From contig CP114482.1 of NCBI GenBank assembly GCA_027186245.1, positions 20,107,209 through 20,171,208 of the forward strand: DNA of 64,000 nt, given 5' to 3'. Below the pieces are notes generated by a model. The model did no database searches. It was given only the letters and a program-made list of their open reading frames with translations, and had not been told where the DNA came from. Below are positions 24,101-36,299 of this stretch, piece by piece (the first letter of the stretch is position 1; every line of letters begins with the position of its first letter). This DNA is from Coriaria nepalensis (Eukaryota > Streptophyta > Magnoliopsida > Cucurbitales > Coriariaceae). The position numbers and the translations under genes were made by a program.

Positions 24101-27100
24101 GACTAGAGAAGACTCAATGACATGATTTTAAGGCTAAACAAACGCATAATTGCCTTCAATAGATCAATTGCATGTTTTGCACAAAAGTCGTGTTTGAAAT
24201 GCGAAAATAGAATTCGTTTGAATTGATTACGAATGATTTACTGACTAAAAGTGACTCAATGACATGATTTTCAGGCTATACAAATGCCTAGTTGCCTTCA
24301 AAAGATCCATTGCAAGTTATGCACAAAAGCCGTGGTTGAGGTGCGAAAAATGATTTCGTTTAAATTTCTTTGAAATGATTTAATTACTAGAAGAGACTCG
24401 ATGACATGATTTCAAGGCTAAAACAATGGATAATTTGCTTGAATACATCAATTGCAAGTTATGCACAAAAGTCTCGATTGAAGAGCGAAAATAGAATTTG
24501 TTCAAAATGCTTTCAAATGATTTGATGACTAGAAGAGACTCAATGACATGATTCTAAGGCTAAAAAGATGCATAATTGCCTTCAATTGTTGAATTGGAAG
24601 TTCTGAACGAAAGTCGTGCTTGAAGTGCGAAAAAATAGAATTCTTTCGAATTACTTTTAATTGATTTAATGACTAGAGAAGAGTCAGTGACATGATTTTA
24701 AGGCTAAACAAACGCATAATTGGCTTCAATAGATCAATTGCATGTTTTGCACAAAAGTCGTGTTTAAAATGCGAAAATAGAATTCGTTTGAATTGATTAC
24801 GAATGATTTACTGACTAAAAGTGACTCAATGACATGATTTTAAGGCTATACAACTGCCTAGTTGCCTTCAAAAGATCCATTGCAAGTTATGTACAAAAGC
24901 CGTGGTTGAGGTGCGAAAAAAGATTTCGTTTAAATTTCTTTGAAATGATTTAATTACTAGAAGAGACTCGATGACATGATTTCAAGGCTAAACAATGGAT
25001 AATTTGCTTGAATACATCAATTGCAAGTTATGCACAAAAGTCTCGGTTGAGGAGCGAAAATAGAATTTGTTCAAAATGCTTTCAAATGATTTGATGACTA
25101 GAAGAGACTCAATGACATGATTTTAAGGCTAAAAAGATGCATAGTTGCCTTCAATTGTTGAATTGAAAGTTCTGAACGAAAGTTGTGTTTGAAGTGCGAA
25201 AAAATAGAATTCTTTCGAATTACTTTTAATTTATTTAATGACTAGAGAAGACTCAATGACATGATTTTAACGCTAAACAAACGCATAATTGCCTTCAATA
25301 GATCAATTGCATGTTTTGCACAAAAGTCGTGTTTGAAATGCGAAAATAGAATTCGTTTGAATTGATTACGAATGATTTACTGACTAAAAGTTATTCAATG
25401 ACATGATTTTAAGGCTATACAAATGCCTAGTTGCCTTCAAAAGATCCATTGCAAGTTATGCACAAAAGCCGTGGTTGAGGTGCGAAAAAAGATTTCGTTT
25501 AAATTTCTTTGAAATGATTTAATTACTAGAAGAGACTCGATGACATGATTTCATGGCTAAACAATGGATAATTTGCTTGAATACATCAATTGCAAGTTAT
25601 GCACAAAAGTCTCGGTTGAGGTGCGAAAATAGAATTTGTTCAAAATGCTTTCAAATGATTTGATGACTAGAAGAGACTCAATGACATGATTGTAAGGCTA
25701 AAAAGATGCATAGTTGCCTTTAATTATTGAATTGAAAGTTCTGAACGAAAGTTGTGTTTGAAGTGCGAAAAAATAGAATTCTTTCGAATTACTTTTAATT
25801 TATTTAATGACTAGAGAAGACTCAATGACATGATTTTAAGGCTAAACAAACGCATAATTGCCTTCAATAGATCAATTGCATGTTTTGCACAAAAGTCGTG
25901 TTTGAAATGCGAAAATAGAATTCGTTTGAATTGATTACGAATGATTTACTGACTAAAAGTGACTCAATGACATGATTTTAAGGCTATACAAATGCCTAGT
26001 TGCCTTCAAAAGATCCATTGCAAGTTATGCACAAAAGCCGTTGTTGAGGTGCGAAAAATGATTTCGTTTAAATTTCTTTGAAATGATTTAATTACTAGAA
26101 GAGACTCGATGACATGATTTCAAGGCTAAACAATGGATAATTTCTTGAATACATCAATTGCAAGTTATGCACAAAAGTCTCGATTGAAGAGCGAAAATAG
26201 AATTTGTTCAAAATGCTTTCAAATGATTTGATGACTAGAAGAGACTCAATGACATGATTGTAGGGCTAAAAAGATGCATAGTTGCCTTTAATTATTGAAT
26301 TGAAAGTTCTGAACGAAAGTTGTGTTTGAAGTGCGAAAAAATAGAATTCTTTCGAATTACTTTTAGTTTATTTAATGACTAGAGAAGACTCAATGATATG
26401 ATTTTAACGCTAAACAAACGCATAATTGCCTTCAATAGATCAATTGCATGTTTTGCACAAAAGTCGTGTTTGCAATGCGAAAATAGAATTCGTTTGAATT
26501 GATTACGAATGATTTACTGACTAAAAGTGACTCAATGACATGATTTTAAGGCTATACAAATGCCTAGTTGCCTTCAAAAGATCCATTGCAAGTTATGCAC
26601 AAAAGCCGTGGTTGAGGTGCGAAAAAAGATTTCGTTTAAATTTCTTTGAAATGATTTAATTACTAGAAGAGACTCGATGACATGATTTCAAGGCTAAACA
26701 ATGGATAATTTGCTTGAATACATCAATTGCAAGTTATGCACAGAAGTCTCGCTTGAAGAGCGAAAATAGAATTTATTAAAAATGCTTTCAAATGATTTGA
26801 TGACTAGAAGAGACTCAATGACATGATTTCTTAGGCTAAAAAGATGCATAGTAGCCTTTAACTATTGAATTGAAAGTTCTGAACGAAAGTCGTGTTTGAA
26901 GTGCGAAAAAATAGAATTCTTTCGAATTACTTTTAATTGATTTAATGACTAGAGAAGACTCAATGACATGATTTTAAGGCTAAACAAACACATAATTGCC
27001 TTCAATAGATCAATTGCATGTTTTGCACAAAAGTCGTGTTTGAAATGCGAAAATAGAATTCGTTTGAATTGATTACGAATGATTTACTGACTAAAAGTGA

Positions 27101-28449
27101 CTCAATGACATGATTTTAAGGCTATACAAATGCCTAGTTGCCTTCAAAAGATCCATTGCAAATTATGCACAAAAGCCGTGGTTCTGGTGCGAAAAAAGAT
27201 TTCGTTTAAATTTCTTTGAAATGATTTTATTACTAGAACAGACTCGATGACATGATTTCAAGGCTAAACAATGGATAATTTGCTTGAATACATCAATTGC
27301 AAGTTATGCACAAAAGTCTCGATTGAAGAGCGAAAATAGAATTTGTTCAAAATGCTTTCAAATGATTTGATAACTAGAAGAGACTCAATGACATGATTGT
27401 AAGGCTAAAAAGATGCACAGTTGCCTTTAATTATTGAATTGAAAGTTCTGAACGAAAGTTGTGTTTGAAGTGCGAAAAACTAGAATTCTTTCGAATTACT
27501 TTTAATTGATTTAATGACTAGAGAAGACTCAATGACATGATTTTAAGGCTAAACAAACACATAATTGCCTTCAATAGATCAATTGCATGTTTTGCACAAA
27601 AGTCGTGTTTGAAATGCGAAAATAGAATTCGTTTGAATTGATTACGAATGATTTACTGACTAAAAGTGATTCAATGACATGATTTTAAGGCTATACAAAT
27701 GCCTAGTTGCCTTCAAAAGATCCATTGCAAGTTATGCACAAAAGCCGTGGCTGAGGTGCGAAAAAAGATTTCGTTTAAATTTCTTTGAAATGATTTAATT
27801 ACTAGAACAGACTCGATGACATGATTTCAAGGCTAAACAATCGATAATTTGCTTGAAAACATCAATTGCAAGTTATGCACCAAAGTCTCGATTGAAGAGC
27901 AAAAATAGAATTTGTTCAAAATGCTTTCAAATGATTTGATGACTAGAAGAGACTCAATGACATGATTTTAAGGCGAAAAAGATGCATAGTTGCCTTCAAT
28001 TGTTGAATTGGAAGTTCTGAACGAAAGTCGTGTTTGAAGTGCGAAAAAATAGAATTCTTTCGAATTACTTTTAATTGATTTAATGACTAGAGAAGACTCA
28101 ATGACATGATTTTAAGGCTAAACAAACGCATAATTGCCTTCAATAGATCGATTGCATGTTTTGCACAAAAGTCGTGTTTGAAATGCGAAAATAGAATTCG
28201 TTTGAATTGATTTCGAATGATTTACTGACTAAAAGTGACTCAATGACATGATTTTAAGGCTATACAAATGCCTAGTTGCCTTCAAAAGATCCATTGCAAA
28301 TTATGCACAAAAGTATTGGTTCAAGTGCGAAAAAAGATTTCGTTCGAATTTCATTGAAATGATTTAATCACTAAAAGAGACTCAATGACATGATTTCAAG
28401 GCTAAACAATGGATAATTTGCTTGAAAACATCAATTGCAAGTTATGCAC
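21181..28449 (+). repeat. Array segment with variants shared over 2.3 and 5.1 kb
   Basis: Ordinary HORs with patchy marker sharing. The A monomers at 21620 and 26742 share six or more unusual states, including GAAGTCTCGCTTG, TTTATTAAAAATGC, GATTTCTTAGGC (a one-base insertion) and GTAGCCTTTAACTATTG, and the D monomers that follow both have GTGGTTCTGG. The spacing is 5122 bp (nine HORs plus one base). HORs near 22.3 and 24.6 kb share GAATTGGAAGTTC, CATAATTGGCTTC, CAACTGCCTAG and TATGTACAAAAG at a four-HOR spacing. TTTCATGGCTAAAC in D recurs at about 23.84 and 25.55 kb (three HORs plus one base). Single-base changes in length occur near 24420 (+1) and 26142 (-1). No gene is present. Confidence 0.78.
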
Positions 28450-28617
28450 AAAAGTCTCGATTGAAGAGCGAAAATAGAATTTGTTCAAAATGCTTTCAAA
28501 TGATTTGATAACTAGAAGAGACTCAATGACATGATTTTAAGGCTAAAAAGATGCATAGTTGCCTTCAATTATTGAATTGAAAGTTCTGAACGAAAGTGCT
28601 GAACGAAAGTTCTGAAC
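28450..28617 (+). repeat. Expanded A monomer (168 bp)
   Basis: This type A monomer is 26 bp longer than normal. The extra length is a threefold tandem copy of the 13-mer AGTTCTGAACGAA at its end, described separately. The rest of the monomer is ordinary, with the GATAACTAGAAG variant. B follows normally from 28618. Confidence 0.92.
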
Positions 28618-28620
28618 GAA
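28582..28620 (+). repeat. 13-bp tandem triplication at an A/B junction
   Basis: Three 13-bp units lie head to tail: AGTTCTGAACGAA (28582-28594), AGTGCTGAACGAA (28595-28607) and AGTTCTGAACGAA (28608-28620). Normal HORs have one unit. The middle unit has G for T, which breaks its GTTC-T-GAAC dyad. Such a short direct expansion suggests replication slippage at the dyad. I saw it in this HOR only, so it has not been amplified inside the window. Confidence 0.93.
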
Positions 28621-31600
28621 AGTCGTGTTTGAAGTGCGAAAAAATAGAATTCTTTCGAATTACTTTTAATTGATTTAATGACTAGAGAAGACTCAATGAC
28701 ATGATTTTAAGGCTAAACAAACGCATAATTGCCTTCAATAGATCAATTGCATGTTTTGCAGAAAAGTCGTGTTTGAAATGCGAAAATAGAATTCGTTTAA
28801 ATTGATTTCGAATGATTTACTGACTAAAAGTGACTCAATGACATGATTTTAAGGCTATACAAATGCCTAGTTGCCTTCAAATGATCCATTGCAAGTTATG
28901 CACAAAAGCCGTGGCTGAGGTGCGAAAAAACATTTCGTTTAAATTTCTTTGAAATGATTTAATTACTAGAACAGACTCGATGACATGATTTCAAGGCTAA
29001 ACAATGGATAATTTGCTTGAAAACATCAATTGCAAGTTATGCACAAAAGTCTCGATTGAAGAGTGAAAATAGAATTTGTTCAAAATGCTTTCAAATGATT
29101 TAATGACTAGAAGAGACTCAATGACATGATTGTAAGGCTAAAAAGATGCATAGTTGCCTTTAATTATTGAATTGAAAGTTCTGAACGAAAGTTGTGTTTG
29201 AAGTGCGAAAAAATAGAATTCTTTCGAATTACTTTTAATTGATTTAATGACTAGAGAAGACTCAATGACATGATTTTAAGGCTAAACAAACGCATAATTG
29301 CCTTCAAAAGATCAATTGCATGTTTTGCACAAAAGTCGTGTTTGAAATGCGAAAATAGAATTCGTTTGAATTGATTACGAATGATTTACTGACTAAAAGT
29401 GATTCAATGACATGATTTTAAGGCTATACAAATGCCTAGTTGCCTTCAAAAGATCCATTGCAAGTTATGCACAAAAGCCGTGGTTGAGGTGCGAAAAAAG
29501 ATTTCGTTTAAATTTCTTTGAAATGATTTAATTACTAGAAGAGACTCGATGACATGATTTCGAGGCTAAACAATGGATAATTTCCTGGAAAACATCAATT
29601 GCAAGTTATGCACAAAAGTCTCGATTGAAGAGCGAAAATAGCATATGTTCAAAATGCTTTCAAATGATTTGATGACTAGAAGAGACTCAATGACATGATT
29701 GTAAGGCTAAAAAGATGCATAGTTGCCTTTAATTATTGAATTGAAAGTTCTGAACGAAAGTCGTGTTTGAAGTGCGAAAAAATAGAATTCTTTCGAATTA
29801 CTTTTAGTTGATTTAATGACTAGAGAAGACTCAATGACATGATTTTAAGGCTAAACAAACGCATAATTGCATTCAATAGATCAATTGCATGTTTTGCACA
29901 AAAGTCGTGTTTGAAATGCGAAAATAGAATTCGTTTGAATTGATTTCGAATGATTTACTGACTAAAAGTGACTCAATGACATGATTTTAAGGCTATACAA
30001 ATGCCTAGTTGCCTTCAAAAGATCCATTGAAAGTTATGCACAAAAGCCGTGGCTGAGGTGCGAAAAAAGATTTCGTTTAAATTTCTTTGAAATGATTTAA
30101 TTACTAGAAGAGACTCGATGACATGATTTCAAGGCTAAACAATGGATAATTTGCTTGAAAACATCAATTGCAAGTTATGCACAAAAGTCTCGATTGAAGA
30201 GTGAAAATAGAATTTGTTAAAAATGCTTTCAAATGATTTGATGACTAGAAGAGACTCAATGACATGATTTTAAGGCGAAAAAGATGAATAGTTGCCTTCA
30301 ATTGTTTAATTGGAAGTTCTGATCGAAAGTCGTGTTTGAAGTGCGAAAAAATAGAATTCTTTCGAATTACTTTTAATTGATTTAATGACTAGAGAAGACT
30401 CAAAGACATGATTTTAAGGCTAAACAAACGCATAATTGCCTTCAATAGATCAATTGCATGTTTTGCACAAAAGTCGTGTTTGAAATGCTAAAATAGAATT
30501 CGTTTGAATTGATTTCGAATGATTTACTGACTAAAAGTGACTCAATGACATGATTTTAAGGCTATACAAATGCCTAGTTGCCTTCAAAAGATCCATTGCA
30601 AGTTATGCACAAAAGCCGTGGCTGAGGTGCGAAAAAAGATTTCGTTTAAATTTCTTTGAAATGATTTAATTACTAGAAAAGACTCGATGACATGATTTCA
30701 AGGCTAAACAATGGATAATTTGCTTGAAAACATCAATTGCAAGTTATGCACAAAAGTCTCGATTGAAGAGTGAAAATAGAATTTGTTCAAAATGCTTTCA
30801 AATGATTTGATGACTAGAAGAGACTCAATGACATGATTTTAAGGCGAAAGAGATGAATAGTTGCCTTCAATTGTTGAATTGGAAGTTCTGATCGAAAGTC
30901 GTGTTTGAAGTGCGAAAAAATAGAATTCTTTCGAATTACTTTTAATTGATTTAATGACTAGAGAAGACTCAAAGACATGATTTTAAGGCTAAACAAACGC
31001 ATAATTGCCTTCAATAGATCAATTGCATGTTTTGCACAAAAGTCGTGTTTGAAATGCGAAAATAGAATTCGTTTGAATTGATTTCGAATGATTTACTGAC
31101 TAAAAGTGACTCAATGACCTGATTTTAAGGCTATACAAATGCCTAGTTGCCTTCAAAAGATCCATTGCAAATTATGCACGAAAGTATTGGTTCAACTGCG
31201 AAAAAAGATTTCGTTCGAACTTCTTTGAAATGATTTAATTACTAAAAGAGACTCAATGACATGATTTCAAGGCTAACCAATGGATAATTTGCTTGAAAAC
31301 ATCAATTGCAAGTTATGCACAAAAGTCTCGATTGAAGAGCGAAAATAGAATTTGTTCAAAATGCTTTCAAATGATTTGATGACTAGAAGAGACTTAATGA
31401 CATGATTTTAAGGCTAAAAAGATGCATAGTTGCCTTCAATTATTGAATTGAAAGTTCTGAACGAAAGTCGTGTTTGAAGTGCGAAAAAATAGAATTCTTT
31501 CGAATTACTTTTAATTCATTTAATGACTAGAGAAGACTCAATGACATGATTTTAAGGCTAAACAAACGCATAATTTCCTTCAATAGATCAATTGCATGTT

Positions 31601-34600
31601 TTGCACAAAAGTCATGTTTGAAATGCGAAAATAGAATTCGTTTGAATTGATTTCGAATGATTTACTGACTAAAAGTGACTCAATGACATGATTTTAAGGC
31701 TATACAAATGCCTAGTTGCCTTCAAAAGATCCGTTGCAAGTTGTGCACAAAAGCCGTGATTGAGGTGCGAAAAAAGATTTCGTTTAAATTTCTTTGAAAT
31801 GATTTAATTACTAGAACAGACTCGATGACATGATTTCAAGGCTAAACAATGGATAATTTGCTTGAAAACATCAATTGCAAGTTATGCACAAAAGTCTCGA
31901 TTGAAGAGCGAAAATAGAATTTGTTCAAAATGCTTTCAAATGATTTGATGACTAGAAGAGATTCAATGACATGATTGTAAGGCTAAAAAGATGCATAGTT
32001 GCCTTTAATTATTGAATTGAAAGTTCTGAACGAAAGTCGTGTTTGAAGTGCGAAAAAATAGAATTCTTTCGAATTACTTTTAATTGATTTAATGACTAGA
32101 GCAGACTCAATGACATGATTTTAAGGCTAAACAAACGCATAATTGCCTTCAATAGATCAATTGCATGTTTTGCACAAAAGTCATGTTTGAAATGCGAAAA
32201 TAGAATTCGTTTGATTTGATTTCGAATGATTTACTGACTAAAAGTGACTCAATGACATGATTTTAAGCCTATACAAATGCCTAGTTGCCTTCAAAAGATC
32301 CATTGCAAGTTATGCACAAAAGCCGTGATTGAGGTGCGAAAAAAGATTTCGTTTAAATTTCTTTGAAATGATTTAATTACTAGAAGAGACTCGATGACAT
32401 GATTTCAAGGCTAAACAATGGATAATTTGCTTGAAAACATCAATTGCAAGTTATGCACAAAAGTCTCGATTGAAGAGCGAAAATAGAATTTGTTCAAAAT
32501 GCTTTCAAATGATTTGATGACTAGAAGAGACTCAATGACATGATTGTAAGGCTAAAAAGATGCATAGTTGCCTTTAATTATTGAATTGAAAGTTCTGAAC
32601 GAAAGTTGTGTTTGAAGTGCGAAAAAATAGAATTCTTTCGAATTACTTTTAATTGATTTAATGACTAGAGAAGACTCAATGACATGATTTTAAGGCTAAA
32701 CAAACGCATAATTGCCTTCAATAGATCAATTGCATGTTTTGCACAAAAGTCGTGTTTGAAATGCGAAAATAGAATTCGTTTGAATTGATTTCGAATGATT
32801 TACTGACTAAAAGTGACTCAATGACCTGATTTTAAGGCTATACAAATGCCTAGTTGCCTTCAAAAGATCCATTGCAAATTAGGCACAAAAGCCGTGGTTC
32901 AGGTGCGAAAAAAGATTTCGTTCGAATTTCTTTGAAATGATTTAATTACTAGAACAGACTCGATGACATGATTTCAAGGCTAAACAATGGATAATTTGCT
33001 TGAAAACGTCAATTGCAAGTTATGCACAAAAGTCTTGATTGAAGAGCGAAAATAGAATTTGTTCAAAATGCTTTCAAATGATTTGATGACTAGAAGAGAC
33101 TCAATGACATGATTTTAAGGCTAAAAAGATGCATAGTTGCCTTTAATTATTGAATTGAAAGTTCTGAACGAAAGTCGTGTTTGAAGTGCGAAAAAATAGA
33201 ATTCTTTCGAATTACTTTTAATTGATTTAATGACTAGAGAAGACTCAATGACATGATTTTAAGGCTAAACAAACGCATAATTGCCTTCAATAGATCAATT
33301 GCATGTTTTGCACAAAAGTCGTGTTTGAAATGCGAAAATAGAATTCGCTTGAATTGATTACGAATGATTTACTGACTAAAAGTGATTCAATGACATGATT
33401 TTAAGGCTATACAAATGCCTAGTTGCCTTCAAAAGATCCATTGCAAATTATGCACGAAAGTATTGGTTCAAGTGCGAAAAAAGATTTCGTTCGAATTTCT
33501 TTGAAATGATTTAATTACTAAAAGAGACTCAATGACATGATTTTAAGGCTAAAAAGATGCATAGTTGCCTTTAATTATTGAATTGAAAGTTCTGAACGAA
33601 AGTAGTGTTTGAAGTGCGAAAAAATAGAATTCTTTCGAATTACTTTTAATTGATTTAATGACTAGAGAAGACTGAATGATGTGATTTTAAGGCTAAACAA
33701 ACGCATAATAGCCTTCAATAGATCAATTGCATGTTTTGCACAAAAGTCGTGTTTGAAATGCGAAAATAGAATTCGTTTCAATTGATTTCGAATGATTTAC
33801 TGACTAAAAGTGACTCAATGACATGATTTTAAGCCTATACAAATGCCTAGTTGGCTTCAAAAGATTCATTGCAAATTATGCACAAAAGCCGTGGTTCAGG
33901 TGCGAAAAAAGATTTCGTTTAAATTTCTTTGAAATGATTTAATTACTAGAAGAGACTCGATGACATGATTTCAAGGCTAAACAGTGGATAATTTGCTTGA
34001 ATACATCAATTGCAAGTTATGCACAAAAGTCTCGATTAAAGAGCGAAAATAGAATTTGTTCAAAATGCTTTCAAATGATTTGATGACTAGAAGAGACTCA
34101 ATGACATGATTTTAAGGCTAAAAAGATGCATAGCTGCCTTCAATTATTGAATTGAAAGTTCTGAACGAAAGTCGTGTTTGAAGTGCGAAAAAATAGAATT
34201 CTTTCGAATTACTTTTAATTGATTTAATGACTAGAGAAGACTCAATGACATGATTTTAAGGCTAAACAAACGCATAATTGCCTTCAATAGATCAATTGCA
34301 TGTTTTGCACAAAAGTCGTGTTTGAAATGCGAAAATAGAATTCGTTTGAATTGATTTCGAATGATTTAGTGACTAAAAGTGACTCAATGACATGATTTTA
34401 AGGCTATACAAATGCCTAGTTGCCTTCAAAAGATCCATTGCAAGTTCTGCACAAAAGCCGTGGTTGAGGTGCGAAAAAAGATTTCGTTCGAATTTCTTTG
34501 AAATGATTTAATTACTAAAAGAGACTCAGTGACATGATTTCAAGGCTAAACAATGGATAATTTGCTTGAAAACATCAATTGCAAGTTATGCACAAAAGTC

Positions 34601-36299
34601 TCGATTGAAGAGCGAAAATAGAATTTGTTCAAAATGCTTTCAAATGATTTGATGACTAGAAGAGACTCAATGACATGATTTTAAGGCTAAAAAGATGCAT
34701 ATTTGCCTTCAATTATTGAATTGAAAGTTCTGAAAGAAAGTCGTGTTTGAAGTGCGAAAAAATAGAATTCTTTCGAATTACTTTTAATTGATTTAATGAC
34801 TAGAGAAGACTCAATGACATGATTTTAAGGCTAAACAAACGCATAATTGCCTTCAATAGATCAATTGCATGTTTTGCACAAATGAAGTGTTTGAAATGCG
34901 AAAATAGAATTCGTTTGAATTGATTACGAATGATTTACAGACCAAAAGTGATTCAATGACATGATTTTAAGGCTATACAAATGCCTAGTTGCCTTCAAAA
35001 GATCCATTGCAAGTTATGCACAAAAGCCGTGGTTGAGGTGCGAAAAAAGATTTCGTTTAAATTTCTTTGAAATGATTTAATTACTAGAAGAGACTCGATG
35101 ACATGATTTCAAGGCTAAACAATGGATAATTTGCTTGAATACATCAATTGCAAGTTATGCACAAAAGTCTCGATTGAAGAGCGAAAATAGAATTTGTTCA
35201 AAATTATTTCAAATGATTTGATGACTAGAAGAGACTCAATGACATGATTTTAAGGCAAAAAGGATGCATAGTTGCCTTTAATTATTGAATTGAAAGTTCT
35301 GAACGAAAGTTGCGTTTGAAGTGCGAAAAAATAGAATTCTTTCGAATTACTTTTAATTGATTTAATGACTAGAGAAGACTCAATGACATGATTTTAAGGC
35401 TAAACAAACGCATAATTGCCTTCAATAGATCAATTGCATGTTTTCCACAAAAGTCGTGTTTGAAATGCAAAAATAGAATTCGTTTGAATTGATTTCGAAT
35501 GATTTAGTGACTAAAAGTGACTCAATGACCTGATTTTAAAGCTATACAAATGCCTAGTTGCCTTCAAAAGATCCATTGCAAGTTCTGCACAAAAGCCGTG
35601 GTTGAGGTGCGAAAAAAGATTTCGTTCGAATTTCTTTGAAATGATTTAATTACTAAAAGAGACTCAGTGACATGATTTCAAGGCTAAACAATGGATAATT
35701 TGCTTGAAAACATCAATTGCAAGTTATGCACAAAAGTCTCGATTGAAGAGCGAAAATAGAATTTGTTCAAAATGCTTTCAAATGATTTGATGACTAGAAG
35801 AGACTCAATGACATGATTTTAAGGCTAAAAAGATGCATATTTGCCTTCAATTATTGAATTGAAAGTTCTGAACGAAAGTCGTGTTTGAAGTGCGAAAAAA
35901 TAGAATTCTTTCGAATACTTTTAGTTGATTTAATGACTAGAGAAGACTAAATGATATAATTTTAAGGCTAAACAAACGCATAATTGCCTTCAATAGATCA
36001 ATTGCATGTTTTGCACAAAAGTCGTGTTTGAAATGCGAAAATAGAATTCGTTTGAATTGATTACGAATGATTTACTGAGTAAAAGTGATTCAATGACATG
36101 ATTTTAAGGCTATACAAATGCCTAGTTGCCTTCAAAAGATCCATTGCAAGTTATGCACAGAAGCCGTGATTGAGGTGCGAAAAAAGATTTCTTTTAAATT
36201 TCTTTGAAATGATTTAATTACTAGAACAGACTCGATGACATGATTTCAAGGCTAAACAATGGATAATTTGCTTGAATACATCAATTGCAAGTTATGCAC
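28618..36299 (+). repeat. Array segment including the trimeric HOR
   Basis: Regular HORs with both common D forms. A monomers near 30.3 and 30.85 kb, one HOR apart, share GATGAATAGTTGCC and TTCTGATCG. C monomers near 34.36 and 35.50 kb share GATTTAGTGACTA, and the D junctions at about 34.44 and 35.58 kb share CAAGTTCTGCAC, a two-HOR (1138-bp) spacing. A one-base deletion in B (CGAATACTTTTAG) occurs near 35917, and C has ACTGAGTAAAAG near 36.07 kb. The only lost monomer of the window is at 33456-33597. Confidence 0.78.
33456..33597 (+). repeat. Hybrid D/A monomer, making a three-monomer HOR
   Basis: The left half is type D of the second form (GAAAGTATTGGTTCAAGTGC, then GTTCGAATTTC and ATTACTAAAAGAGACTCAAT). 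The right half is type A (ATTTTAAGGCTAAAAAGATG, then TTTAATTATTGAATTG and TTCTGAACG). The switch lies in the conserved 26-bp box, where D and A are almost identical, so the join cannot be placed to the base. The monomer keeps normal length (142 bp), and B follows at 33598. The second half of D and the first half of A are missing, 141 bp in all. This is the expected product of unequal crossing-over between out-of-register monomers. Confidence 0.92.
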
